Below are positions 19,509-27,664 of a DNA stretch of 64,000 nucleotides, one piece after another. The stretch covers positions 1 to 64,000 of the forward strand of contig CAWCJO010000014.1 of NCBI GenBank assembly GCA_963795935.1, given 5' to 3'. Position numbers and translations under genes: made by a program. The notes under the pieces were generated by a model that searched no databases, had not been told where the DNA came from, and worked only from the letters and a program-made list of their open reading frames with translations. Positions within the stretch are counted from its first letter, which is position 1. Every line of letters starts with the position of its first letter. The stretch comes from JAICMB01 sp963795935. Lineage in GTDB: Bacteria > Acidobacteriota > Terriglobia > Bryobacterales > Bryobacteraceae.

Positions 19509-19675
19509 CCCTTCATCGTCCTTTGACGTATTCGGCGGACGTCGAGGTTGGCCGCGCCAGGGCACTGGCGCATTTAAACGCTTCGCTCCCGCGGTACACG
19601 TCGGGAGTTCCCCGACGCCCACCGGGCTGCTGCATAATTCCTTACGGTTAGCCCCGAGAGATCCAAAGAACCGAG

Positions 19676-20195
19676 CTATCGCACCGGCGAGTAGTCCGCG
19701 CCCTTCCACAGCGAAATATTCTGCACCGCGCTGATCTGCCCGTATTTCTCGACCGACTCTTTGCGCACCTTGACCCATTCCGCATCGGCCGAAAACGCCG
19801 CCCAGGCACGCTCCCGCGCCGCCAGGCTCTCAAACGGAATCAAGTACGTCAGATTCGGCATGTTCTGCCCGATCGCGGTCGACGAATACAGGATCGGCTG
19901 AATTCCCGAGCGGTGGAAAATCTTAATCTCGGGCCCGGCGAAGCGCTCTCCGGTGAATACGGAGCCGCTTCGAGCAGCATCGTGTCGAGCGTATCGAAGC
20001 TGGCTTCCGAGCCGTCCGCATCGGCCGTCAGCTTGCCCGTACGCCCCACATTTCCTCGAGCGATCTGAAACCGTACACCACCGGCATCTGCGGCATGTGC
20101 GGGGCGATCGGCGCGTCCAGAAAGATTTTCGGGCCACCCCACGGCGCAATGGCTTTCGGCAGCGTCTTGCTGAAACACTCGTGCAGGCGCGGAAC
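19676..20195 (-). pseudogene. NIPSNAP pseudogene with internal deletion
   Basis: Pieces in different frames match the intact NIPSNAP gene (24628-25386). An N-terminal part contains the WGGPKIFLDAPIAPHMPQ-like stretch. A middle part reads SFDTLDTMLLEAAPYSPE. A C-terminal part from RFAGPEIKIFHRSG to ADYSPVR is in frame and nearly unchanged. The segment between SPE and RFAGPE, about 90 bases in the intact gene, is deleted, and several frameshifts precede it. At the 5' side the copy is joined to an alcohol-dehydrogenase-type fragment. Confidence 0.85.
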
Positions 20196-20522
20196 CTGTT
20201 GAGATCTGCTCCCAGCACGCGAACCCTCTTCCAGGTCGCAATCCGCGCCACCGCTTGCCCACCGCGCCGCCCGCGCCGAACCTCAACAGTGTCTCGCCGG
20301 GCTGCAGTTGCGCCGCCCGCATCAAGGCAGCCCACGCCGTCATAAAAGGCACGCCGATCGCGGCAGCTACTTCCATGCCCAAGCTTCTTGGCTTTCGAGA
20401 CGGCTTCGATGGGCATCGCCGCATATTCGGCTTGCACGCCATCGAGCGTCATGCCGAGGCCAGGGCCGCTCCCCACAATTCTTCTCCCTTGTGCCGCTTC
20501 CCTTCGATGACGATCCCCGAGT
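20196..20522 (-). pseudogene. Fragment of an MDR-family (zinc-type alcohol dehydrogenase/quinone reductase) gene
   Basis: In two frames the minus strand encodes typical medium-chain dehydrogenase sequence. It starts with KRHKGEELWG, then GPGLGMTLDGVQAEYAAMP and AAIGVPFMTAWAALMRAAQ. The nucleotide-binding region follows (LQPGETLL, GAGGAVGQAVARIATW, VLGADLNR). It ends abruptly where the NIPSNAP pseudogene begins. Substrate domain and C-terminus are missing. No intact homologue is in the window, so the donor lies elsewhere. Confidence 0.7.
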
Positions 20523-20709
20523 CTTGTTGTTTCACTGCTTGATGGCGGCCGTGTACGGGTTAGTACGTCTGCTCCTCTCCCATACCGGCGGCCTCATAAA
20601 ATCCATGGATCTCTGGAAAGCGCCCGCCGGGTCCCAGCCGCGAGAGGCTCGTTCAAATGCCTCGCCAATTACATCGCATCGGTTCCGGTTTTGCTCTTTG
20701 CAACTTTTA

Positions 20710-20719
20710 TTGATATCAA
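20710..20719. promoter_or_regulatory. TTGATATCAA palindrome, probable MarR operator
   Basis: A perfect 10-bp palindrome in an AT-rich patch, about 20 bases upstream of the MarR start at 20740. Its form is typical of MarR-family sites. It would control the MarR-pirin transcript. Binding is inferred. Confidence 0.45.
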
Positions 20720-20739
20720 GCATCTCTATATCGAGGAAG

Positions 20740-21235
20740 ATGAGAAAGCGGGACCGAACCCGAACGGATGTCGGCGGCGTTCACCTCTGGCTGCTGCTGT
20801 GGAAGGCCTGCAAGGCTGTGGAAGCGCGCGCCCGGCGCAGCGTGGAAGTGACAGGTCTATGTCTAAGCGACTTCGGGGTTCTCGAAGCCCTTCTCCACAA
20901 AGGAACAGCTGCCGGTCAGCGCCCTTGGGAAAAAGGTTCTGCTCTCCAGCGGATCGATCACAGCGGCCGTTGACCGGATGGAGCGGAGGGGCTTCGTGGA
21001 GCGGGCGTCCGCTTCCACGGATCGCCGTGCGCGCATCGTGCACCTGACGGAGAAAGGATCGAACCTGATCCGCAAGATGTTTGCCGAGCACGAGCGCGAC
21101 ATGGAGCAAGTGTTCTCGTCTTTCAACAAATCGGAGCGGAACGCCCTTGCGGGCCTCTTGCGAAAACTCGGCCGGGAGGCCGAAGGAATAGCCGCTGGAC
21201 AAGAAAAACCTGTTCAGAACAAAAAAAGGAGATGA
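20740..21235 (+). CDS. MarR-family transcriptional regulator (one frameshift)
   Basis: About 165 residues in two frames. The start is ATG 20740 with GAGGAAG just upstream. The first part (LWLLLWKACKAVEARARRS, SDFGVLEALLHKG) and the second (LPVSALGKKVLLSSGSIT, DRMERRGFVERASASTDRRA) match the winged-helix core of MarR proteins. The frame shifts near 20910 by one base. The C-terminus is the usual dimerisation helix (NALAGLLRKLGREAEGI). The stop overlaps the possible first start of the pirin gene, giving a MarR-pirin unit. MarR next to pirin usually means a repressor released by a phenolic or oxidative signal. Confidence 0.8.
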
Positions 21236-22107
21236 AAATGTCAGAGCGAAAGAAAGTATTGGGTGTCTATGGGGCGGCATCGTCCCATTGGGTGGGGGAC
21301 GGTTTCCCCGTGCGGACGGTGTTTCCCTCGCCGGGAGTGGGCGATTTGAGCCCATTTCTGATGCTGGATTATGCGGGTCCCGCCAAGTTTGAGCCGTCAA
21401 ACCGTCCGCGCGGCGTGGAAGAGCATCCGCATCGCGGCTTCGAGACCGTCACAATTTCCTATCGGGGCAGCGTCGATCACCGGGATTCCGGTGGCAACTC
21501 GGGCACGATCAACCCCGGCGATGTGCAGTGGATGACAGCCGCATCGGGCGTCGTGCATGAGGAGAAGCACGGCAAAGAATTTACCGCGAAGGGCGGAGAC
21601 TTTGAGATGGTGCAGCTCTGGGTCAACCTCCCGGCCGCTCACAAAATGTCCAAGCCGCGGTATCAAGGGCTCGTGAGCGCGGAGATCCCGCGCGTCGATC
21701 TTGGTCCGGGAGCTTACGCCCGCATCATCGCCGGCGAGTTGAACGGCGTCAAAGGGCCTGCCAAGACCTTCACGCCGGTGAATGTCTTCGATGTCCGCCT
21801 GGAAGCGAACGGAAAGGGCGAAGTGAGCCTGCCGGCCGGACAAAATTCCGCTGTCGTGCTGCTGCGGGGCGAGGTTGTTGTGAACGGATCGGCAACATTG
21901 AAGGGCGCTGCGCAAGTTGCCCCTCTCAGCGCTTCCGGTGAAAGCGTTCTGCTGGAGGCAAATGCGGAATCGCTGGTTTTGGTCCTGAGCGGCGAGCCGA
22001 TCCATGAGCCAGTCGCCAACTATGGCCCCTTCGTCATGAACACGGAAGCCGAGCTGCGCCAGGCTGTTGAGGACTACCGCGCGGGCAAGATGGGCCGCGT
22101 CCGATAA
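21232..22107 (+). CDS. Pirin family protein (quercetinase-like bicupin)
   Basis: 291 residues. The N-terminal cupin carries the pirin metal-binding motif EEHPHRGFETVTI, and a second cluster lies in GVVHEEKHGKEF. The C-terminal cupin ends in EPVANYGPFVMNTEAEL, typical of pirins. The family includes quercetin dioxygenases and redox-linked proteins; the substrate here is not known. ATG 21232 overlaps the MarR stop, but ATG 21238 is equally plausible because AAAGGAG lies close upstream. Co-transcription with MarR is likely. Confidence 0.9.
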   Translation: MKMSERKKVLGVYGAASSHWVGDGFPVRTVFPSPGVGDLSPFLMLDYAGPAKFEPSNRPRGVEEHPHRGFETVTISYRGSVDHRDSGGNSGTINPGDVQWMTAASGVVHEEKHGKEFTAKGGDFEMVQLWVNLPAAHKMSKPRYQGLVSAEIPRVDLGPGAYARIIAGELNGVKGPAKTFTPVNVFDVRLEANGKGEVSLPAGQNSAVVLLRGEVVVNGSATLKGAAQVAPLSASGESVLLEANAESLVLVLSGEPIHEPVANYGPFVMNTEAELRQAVEDYRAGKMGRVR

Positions 22108-22573
22108 CTCCCGCGTTCTGCGCCCTGGGCGGAACGCGGAACAAACCGCCGGAACCCGTTTCCTTGAGACGGTTCCGGCTCACTTTACTTACAAGGAAAT
22201 TTGATCATAGGCCAATAAGACAACGGTAGGCATGATCGACACACGTTGCCGCCATGCTGCTGATCGGCCATCGGAGCGGACTATTCCAAACGATCGAGAA
22301 TATCCGATGATGGAACTTCGTGCGAACGCGGTTACCCTCGCCAGTCGCGACCTTGGCCAAAGTGCCCGTGATCACATCGCGTCCGTACCCCAGGAACTTA
22401 TAGGCCTGCCTGGAACAATCCGGCTTTCTGCTCGGAGTTGCAGAAGACCTGGGCACGCCTCGACGCTGCGCAGCGGGCGGAGGCTCCCCGCGGTAGTCCG
22501 GCAAGTCAACGAACGCGCCATGCGCGTTTATGCGGAGCGCTCCGGCGAAACAACCTGAGAGGAGAAAAAGCAA
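22108..22573. other. Gene-poor gap with stem-loop after the pirin gene
   Basis: A 9-bp stem (GCCGGAACC at 22148-22156 pairing with GGTTCCGGC at 22171-22179) follows the pirin stop by about 40 bases. There is no clear U-run, so it is a weak terminator candidate. The remaining about 390 bases have no frame with recognisable protein content. Short peptides on either strand look like remnants (e.g. AQVFCNSEQKAG on minus), but I cannot assign them. Confidence 0.4.
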
Positions 22574-23215
22574 ATGGCGAGTGAACCAATTCGAAATCCC
22601 GAGCGGGATCATCTACTGACGCCGCGGAACTCCGCGCTGATCGTTATCGATTATCAGCCAGTGCAGGTGAATTCCATCGCCTCGATGGACCGGCAACTGC
22701 TGGTCAACAATATCACCGGGCTGGCTAGGGCGGGCGTGCTCTATGGCCTGCCGATCGTCCATTCCACGGTCAACGTCAAGACTGGCCTCAACAAACCGCC
22801 TATCGCGCAACTGCGCAAGGTGCTCGACAAGTTTCCGGCCTATGACCGTACGACGATCAATTCGTGGGAGGATGTCGAGTTCCGTAAGGCCGTCAAGGAT
22901 GCCGGCCGCAAGAAACTCATCATGGCGGCCTTGTGGACTGAAGCGTGTCTCACGTTCCCGAGCCTGGACGCACTGAAGGAAGGCTATGAGGTCTATGTCG
23001 TCGCTGACGCGGTCGGCGGCACTTCCGTCGCCGCGCACGAGATGGCCTTGCGGCGCATCGAGCAGGCGGGCGGCAAAATGATTAGCGTGGCCCAGTTATT
23101 CTGTGAGCTGCAACGCGACTGGCAGCGTAAGGAGACCGTGCCGGCATTCATGAACCTATTCATCGGGGTCGGTGGTACGGCGGGCCTGCAGTTCTCTTAC
23201 GATCAGGTTGACTAA
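22574..23215 (+). CDS. Cysteine hydrolase of the YcaC type (isochorismatase-like)
   Basis: 213 residues, cytoplasmic, with no signal peptide. The isochorismatase-like active site is visible: Asp in ALIVIDYQPVQ, and Cys in MAALWTEACLTFPSLDA. A Lys candidate lies in the KKLI strand. YcaC relatives form octamers and have no proven substrate. GAGGAGAAA lies at the RBS position. The nitroreductase gene follows after 16 bases, so the two are probably co-transcribed. Confidence 0.88.
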   Translation: MASEPIRNPERDHLLTPRNSALIVIDYQPVQVNSIASMDRQLLVNNITGLARAGVLYGLPIVHSTVNVKTGLNKPPIAQLRKVLDKFPAYDRTTINSWEDVEFRKAVKDAGRKKLIMAALWTEACLTFPSLDALKEGYEVYVVADAVGGTSVAAHEMALRRIEQAGGKMISVAQLFCELQRDWQRKETVPAFMNLFIGVGGTAGLQFSYDQVD

Positions 23216-23231
23216 GAAGAAAAGGAGCATT

Positions 23232-23879
23232 ATGGCAGGCAAACGCTCAATTTCACAAGCAGAGCTTGAGATTCGCAAACTGGCCGATACAAAGTACCCG
23301 ATCGAAGATGCCTTGCGGCGGCGTTGCAGCACCGTGGCCTTTGCCGATCGGCCGGTCGAAATAGAAAAATTGCGACAGTTGTTCGAGGCGGCGCGATGGG
23401 CGCCCTCCTCTTACAACGAGCAGCCTTGGAGTTTTCTCCTCAATGTCAGGAGCGAAGCCCCCGAAGACTACGATCGTCTTTTGAGTTGCCTTGCGCCTCC
23501 GAACCGGGTGTGGGCCCACCGCGCACCCGTTCTTGTTCTCACCGTGGCCAAGCGCCACTTTGACGCTGACGGAAAGGTCAATCATTACGCCTTTCACGAT
23601 GTTGGCCTGGCGGTTGGAAATCTCACCATCGAGGCCACCGCGCTCGGGCTATTTGCGCACCTCATGGCTGGATTTGATGCAACCGAAGCTCGCAAGCTGT
23701 TTGCGATTCCTGAAACCCACGAACCGGTGTCGGTGATCGCCGTCGGTTATTTTGGCGGCTTGGAATCCCTGCCTCCTGAAATCCAGCGGAGGGAGCTGGC
23801 TCCGCGCAAGCGCCGGCCCTTCCGGGAATTCGTATTTTCAGGACGCTGGGGAAACCCCACCGCGCTCATTCCCGATTGA
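23232..23879 (+). CDS. Nitroreductase family protein
   Basis: 215-residue flavin-dependent oxidoreductase. The start is ATG 23232, with AAAAGGAG directly upstream. FMN-binding elements are RRCSTVAFADRP, the RWAPSSYNEQPW motif and HDVGLAVGNLTIEATALGL. It reduces nitroaromatics, quinones or similar compounds with NAD(P)H. Together with the neighbouring pirin and MarR it suggests a response to electrophilic or aromatic compounds. Its stop overlaps the TTG start of the next gene. Confidence 0.92.
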   Translation: MAGKRSISQAELEIRKLADTKYPIEDALRRRCSTVAFADRPVEIEKLRQLFEAARWAPSSYNEQPWSFLLNVRSEAPEDYDRLLSCLAPPNRVWAHRAPVLVLTVAKRHFDADGKVNHYAFHDVGLAVGNLTIEATALGLFAHLMAGFDATEARKLFAIPETHEPVSVIAVGYFGGLESLPPEIQRRELAPRKRRPFREFVFSGRWGNPTALIPD

Positions 23880-24604
23880 CCGGAGCCTTGAGTCTTACCT
23901 CAGCTTGGCAAAGGACTACTTTGGACGAGAACGCTATTCCGCGGCAGAGAGACTCCAGCAACAAGGGATCGCCGCCGCTTCAAAGAAGCGATACCTCGCG
24001 TCTCGAGGCCTTCAGCGACGGCGTCTTCGGGGTTGCCATTACATTGCTGATTCTCGAGATCAAGGTTCCGCCTCTCAATCACGCTACCGCCAGCGGCGCG
24101 GATCTGGTTCGGGCACTGCTCGATCAGTGGCCCTCGCTGATGGCCTATGTCATCAGCTTCATCTCGGTTCTTATTATGTGGGTTAACCACCATGAGATTT
24201 TTGGGATCATTACACAGGTGAGCCGGGGTGTTCTCTTTGCCAACGGTCTGCTTCTGCTGCTGATCACGTTCGTGCCGTTTCCGACGGCCGTCCTGGCCAC
24301 GTACATCGACCACGAACCGGCACGCGCGGCCGCCGCTTTCTACTGCGGTACGTTCGTTTTGGTAAACGGCGCGTATAACGTTTTATGGTACTCAGCCAGC
24401 AGAGATCCTCGATTGTTGAAGCCCGATGTGACCGGCGCGCAGATCCGGACCATTTGGAAATCGTATCTGGGCGCTTTCCCGATTTATGTTGCGGCCACTG
24501 CCTTGGCGCTCCTCAACCCGTTCGCCGGGTTAGCACTCTTTTCGCTGCCCTGGATCGTCTGGGCACGGCTTCGTTATACATCCAAAGCCGAGGGGTTTGT
24601 ATGA
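23876..24604 (+). CDS. TMEM175-like potassium channel (DUF1211)
   Basis: 242-residue membrane protein with six hydrophobic helices. The first helix carries the diagnostic RLEAFSDGVFGVAITLL motif (FSDG), which forms the K+ pore lining in TMEM175 proteins. Helices such as LMAYVISFISVLIMWVNHH follow. The TTG at 23876 overlaps the nitroreductase TGA. An alternative start further in, near the conserved motif, is possible because the first about 40 residues are unconserved-looking. It is last in the MarR-linked cluster. Confidence 0.88.
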   Translation: MTGALSLTSAWQRTTLDENAIPRQRDSSNKGSPPLQRSDTSRLEAFSDGVFGVAITLLILEIKVPPLNHATASGADLVRALLDQWPSLMAYVISFISVLIMWVNHHEIFGIITQVSRGVLFANGLLLLLITFVPFPTAVLATYIDHEPARAAAAFYCGTFVLVNGAYNVLWYSASRDPRLLKPDVTGAQIRTIWKSYLGAFPIYVAATALALLNPFAGLALFSLPWIVWARLRYTSKAEGFV

Positions 24605-24627
24605 TGTCCTGCGCCACCAAGATCGCT

Positions 24628-25386
24628 CTATCGCACCGGCGAGTACTCCGCGCCCTTCCACAGCGAGATGTTCTGAACCGCGCTGATCTGACCGTACTTG
24701 TCCACCGACTCCTTGCGCACCTTGACCCATTCCGCATCGGCCGAAAATGCCGCCCAGGCATGCTCCCGCGCCGCCAGGCTCTCAAACGGAATCAGGTACG
24801 TCAGATTCGGCATGTTCTGCCCGATCGCGGTCGACGAATACAGGATCGGCTGAATTCCCGAGCGGTGGAAAATCTTAATCTCGGGCCCGGCGAAGCGCTC
24901 GTGCAGCGCCACGAGCTGCCGGAACGTCGGCGAATGATAAACGCGCAACTCGAAAACGCGCGGTTTCGCCGCCGCCGAAGACGACGCCGCCGCGATTTCC
25001 GGTGAATACGGAGCCGCTTCAACCAGCGTCGTATCCAGCGTCTCAAAGCTCGGCTCCCCCGAGCCGTCCGCATCGGCCGCCATCTTGCCGCGCACGCTCC
25101 ACATCTCTTCGAGCGAACTGAATCCGTACACCGCCAGCAACTGCGGCATGTGCGGAGCGATCAGCGCCTCCAGGAAAATCTTCGGACCGCCCCACAGCCC
25201 ATTCGCTTTCGGCAGCACCGTCTTCCCGAAATACTCGTGCAGACGCGCAACCTGGTTTCCGGCCTGCAGCTTGAAGCTGTCGAGCGCATAAAATCGCGTG
25301 CGCCCCCCAGCCGCCGCCGCCCCGCCCATTCCCAGTCCGCCCAGCGCTCCCATGCCAAGCACTCCCGTAAACGACCTGCGGCGCAT
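24628..25386 (-). CDS. NIPSNAP family protein, Tat-exported
   Basis: 252 residues. The leader MRRRSFTGVLGMGALGGLGM is Tat-like. Two ferredoxin-like dimeric alpha/beta-barrel halves follow: TRFYALDSFKLQAGNQVARL with VYGFSSLEEMW, and FELRVYHSPTFRQLVALHERF with NLTYLIPFESLAAREHAW. Their role in bacteria is not defined. The start codon lies 12 bases after the stop of the 3' end copy of the ATPase gene, the same spacing that follows the complete ATPase gene at 27355. NIPSNAP was therefore probably the original next gene in that operon. Two broken copies lie at 17842-18038 and 19676-20195. Confidence 0.9.
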   Translation of the reverse strand: MRRRSFTGVLGMGALGGLGMGGAAAAGGRTRFYALDSFKLQAGNQVARLHEYFGKTVLPKANGLWGGPKIFLEALIAPHMPQLLAVYGFSSLEEMWSVRGKMAADADGSGEPSFETLDTTLVEAAPYSPEIAAASSSAAAKPRVFELRVYHSPTFRQLVALHERFAGPEIKIFHRSGIQPILYSSTAIGQNMPNLTYLIPFESLAAREHAWAAFSADAEWVKVRKESVDKYGQISAVQNISLWKGAEYSPVR

Positions 25387-25707
25387 ACTCGCCAGTTTTA
25401 CATATCTGTCATCGCCGCCACCAGCGCGCCGCGCGCGGAAGTGTGCAGCGGATCGGCCGCCATCCGAATCTCGGACACCGCAAGCGGGAAATCCTCCTCC
25501 GCCAGAATCTTTTCAAAGCGGTCGCGGAAACCCGACGGCAGCGTCGTCCCGCCGCTCAGCACCAAAGGAAGCGGCCGGTTCATTTTCGGCATCTTGCGCG
25601 CGCTCTTCAAAGCTTCCTTCATCCCGCTCACAAGATTGTGGATCATATCGTCGTAATACACGCCGATGGCCTGCTGCACCTTGTCCGTAAAGTACCCGTT
25701 CAAGTGG
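25379..25707 (-). repeat. Direct repeat, left copy: 3' end of the actin/Hsp70-like gene
   Basis: About 329 bases nearly identical to 27337-27664, with only a few substitutions and one 1-base indel. The copy covers the last about 103 codons of the ATPase (HLNGYFTDKVQQAIGVYY to VAAMTDM), its stop, the intergenic gap and the first eight bases of the next gene (ATGCGCCG). It is a truncated, promoterless gene end directly ahead of NIPSNAP. The two copies bracket 1.6 kb of Rhs-tip and beta-propeller DNA. Confidence 0.95.
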
Positions 25708-25860
25708 TTCAACCCGTTCCGCGCTACCCGCAGGCGCTTGCCCGCGACCTGGCATCGATACGCCTATCAAATGATTCAGCGCGTCGTAGGTGTATGTCGT
25801 CGTGGCCTGCCCGCCCGTGTTCGTCTGCGTAGCGTCCGGCTCGACCACGCTCGCCATAGT
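25708..25860 (-). pseudogene. Rhs core fragment fused to the ATPase 3'-end copy
   Basis: The minus strand encodes VVEPDATQTNTGGQATTTYT and YDALNHLIGVSMP, as at 49030-49130. It then jumps to sequence matching QVAGKRLRVARNG near 49575, a deletion of about 430 bases relative to that Rhs gene. It is then joined directly to the ATPase 3' end. This is a scar of recombination rather than a gene. Confidence 0.9.
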
Positions 25861-25875
25861 GGGAAAAAAGCCAGC

Positions 25876-27072
25876 TTAGGGCATTTGCCAGATTTTCACG
25901 TTATTGTTCGCGGAGGTGATCAGATATTTTCCGTCTGGCGTGAACTCAAGCCCACGGCTCAGGCTCGCGTTCAACCGGTGCTCCGGGGACACATGATCGT
26001 GCACGATAACCGCAGCCCTTTCAGCCGAGGGGATCGCGTAAATGGACACCGTAGGCCTCAGAGCACCAGGAGTACTGTCGTCAAGCCGTCCGATCGCCAG
26101 CAACCTTCCGTCCGGCGACAAGGCAATTCCCTCGTAGGGCCTTAGAGCCAACCTTACGATGGGGCTGCCATTGCGGCCGTTGAGGATTTCCAGATAGAAA
26201 CGTTCGGGTCTACCATCCTCGCCGCCGCCCCACGGCGCAAGGGCGACCCGGCTCCCGTCGGCCGAAATGGCGCAGGCCGCCAACGCGGTGTGAGGGCTCA
26301 GAGGATTGCTTCGCCACTGTTCCGCTAAGTCGATTCTCGGATCAATCTCCCGCGTCCACACAACCGCCAAGTCATCCACCCGGCGATAGACGAGCGATTG
26401 CCCTTGGATGTGTACCAGCGCACGGCCATCCGCCGAGAGTTCGAATGAGCTCCCGGCGCTACCGGGGGGCACGGGCGGATGCAGCGGCACCTTCAGATCG
26501 GGCCAGGCGACCTTGAAAAGGCCGAGTTCATTTATCCCGATCAGCAAATCATCGCTCAACGCATGGAAATAGGCATGCCGGTGATGCGTGTACTCCTCCT
26601 GCAGCGACTGCAAAGCGCCGCTGCGCAAGTCGATCCGAACCTCGGTATCCTTTATGGGGAGCGTAACCGTCGACGTCGAACCATAGATCGCACTTCCGTC
26701 GAGAAAAAAACTGAACTCACCTGAGAAACCGGTGAGCCTAGTTGAGTACATTTCCGTACCGAAGTCCATGCTGAAAACCTTCAGTTCGGAATTGCTGGAT
26801 TCTTCGTGTTTAACAGCCCGGGCCTTCCTCGAGATACTCAGCGTGAATTTGCCGATGGGCCTTTCGGTATGGAGGATACACAGTTTCCGGGAATCGGGAG
26901 ACATCGCTTTATAGAGGGCGTTCTTAAAGAGCTTGACGAGCTTAAAATGCCGCCCGGTCGATTGAGCGCTGCCTTGACCCGCGACGCGTGCGTTCAGAGC
27001 CGCAGCGGCACATACGGCCAAAAACCGTCTGCGCTGAATCGCGAAATGGGTGCCGCCGCGGTTCATGGGCAC
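25876..27072 (-). CDS. Exported beta-propeller protein paired with an Rhs tip (candidate immunity protein)
   Basis: 398 residues. The N-terminal leader is QRRRFLAVCAAAALNARVAG. WD40/YVTN-like blades follow (KAMSPDSRKLCIL, FELSADGRALVHI, ACAISADGSRVALAPWGG, IALSPDGRLLAIG, LEFTPDGKYLITSANNNVKIW). Its start overlaps the stop of the upstream Rhs tip by ten bases, so the two are translationally coupled. A second beta-propeller gene has the same position behind another Rhs tip (51379-52356). Overlap, export and pairing fit an immunity protein. A structural or regulatory partner of Rhs cannot be excluded. Confidence 0.7.
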   Translation of the reverse strand: MPMNRGGTHFAIQRRRFLAVCAAAALNARVAGQGSAQSTGRHFKLVKLFKNALYKAMSPDSRKLCILHTERPIGKFTLSISRKARAVKHEESSNSELKVFSMDFGTEMYSTRLTGFSGEFSFFLDGSAIYGSTSTVTLPIKDTEVRIDLRSGALQSLQEEYTHHRHAYFHALSDDLLIGINELGLFKVAWPDLKVPLHPPVPPGSAGSSFELSADGRALVHIQGQSLVYRRVDDLAVVWTREIDPRIDLAEQWRSNPLSPHTALAACAISADGSRVALAPWGGGEDGRPERFYLEILNGRNGSPIVRLALRPYEGIALSPDGRLLAIGRLDDSTPGALRPTVSIYAIPSAERAAVIVHDHVSPEHRLNASLSRGLEFTPDGKYLITSANNNVKIWQMP

Positions 27073-27344
27073 GGTCCGACGGAAATGCCGAGTTTGCTGG
27101 CGGCTGTGTGGTAGTTTGTGTCTCCCCCGGTCATGGTGTTCCAGATCACGTCCATCGTGTGAAGGGCGAGATCGCCTCCGCCCGCCATCGGATTGTGAGG
27201 ATCGATGTCGATTTGCAAATTCCCACCAGCGCTGTAGCTAATCTGCATTGACCATGTTCCAACCGTTTGCCGATAGCTGTTCGCATAGCCAGGATGTAGT
27301 GGATCACTGCCCGCGTATTGGAAGGCGCCGCCTAAACGGCGCAT
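27063..27344 (-). CDS. Orphan Rhs C-terminal tip
   Basis: 93 residues beginning MRRLGGAFQYAG. There is no YD-repeat core. The sequence (YRQTVGTWSMQISYSAGG, NPMAGGGDLALHTMDVIWN) is not recognised, but its place directly before a beta-propeller gene matches the layout of the other Rhs tips here. The first eight bases, including the ATG, belong to the repeated gene junction and are shared with the NIPSNAP start. The tip has thus taken over the translation start of the next gene in the ATPase operon. It is probably only the 3' part of a longer tip. Confidence 0.55.
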   Translation of the reverse strand: MRRLGGAFQYAGSDPLHPGYANSYRQTVGTWSMQISYSAGGNLQIDIDPHNPMAGGGDLALHTMDVIWNTMTGGDTNYHTAASKLGISVGPCP

Positions 27345-27664
27345 ACTGGCAGTTTTACATATCGGTCATCGCTGCCACCAGCGCGCCGCGCGCGGAAGTG
27401 TGCAGCGGATCGGCCGCCATCCGAATCTCGGACACCGCAAGCGGGAAATCCTCCTCCGCCAGAATCTTTTCAAAGCGGTCGCGGAAACCCGACGGCAGCG
27501 TCGTCCCGCCGCTCAGCACCAAAGGAAGCGGCCGGTTCATTTTCGGCATCTTGCGCGCGCTCTTCAGAGCTTCCTTCATCCCGCTCACAAGATTGTGGAT
27601 CATATCGTCGTAATACACGCCGATGGCCTGCTGCACCTTGTCCGTAAAGTACCCGTTCAAGTGG
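27337..27664 (-). repeat. Direct repeat, right copy: 3' end of the complete actin/Hsp70-like gene
   Basis: This is the partner of the copy at 25379-25707. Here the repeat is the natural end of the complete gene, its stop and the first eight bases of the following frame. Beyond the shared ATGCGCCG the sequence switches to the Rhs tip. On the other side the gene continues upstream normally. The repeat therefore marks both edges of the insertion. Confidence 0.95.

Noticed and set aside
22205..22612. A gene on either strand between pirin and the cysteine hydrolase
   Set aside because: The frames lack a believable start, conserved motifs or a ribosome-binding site.
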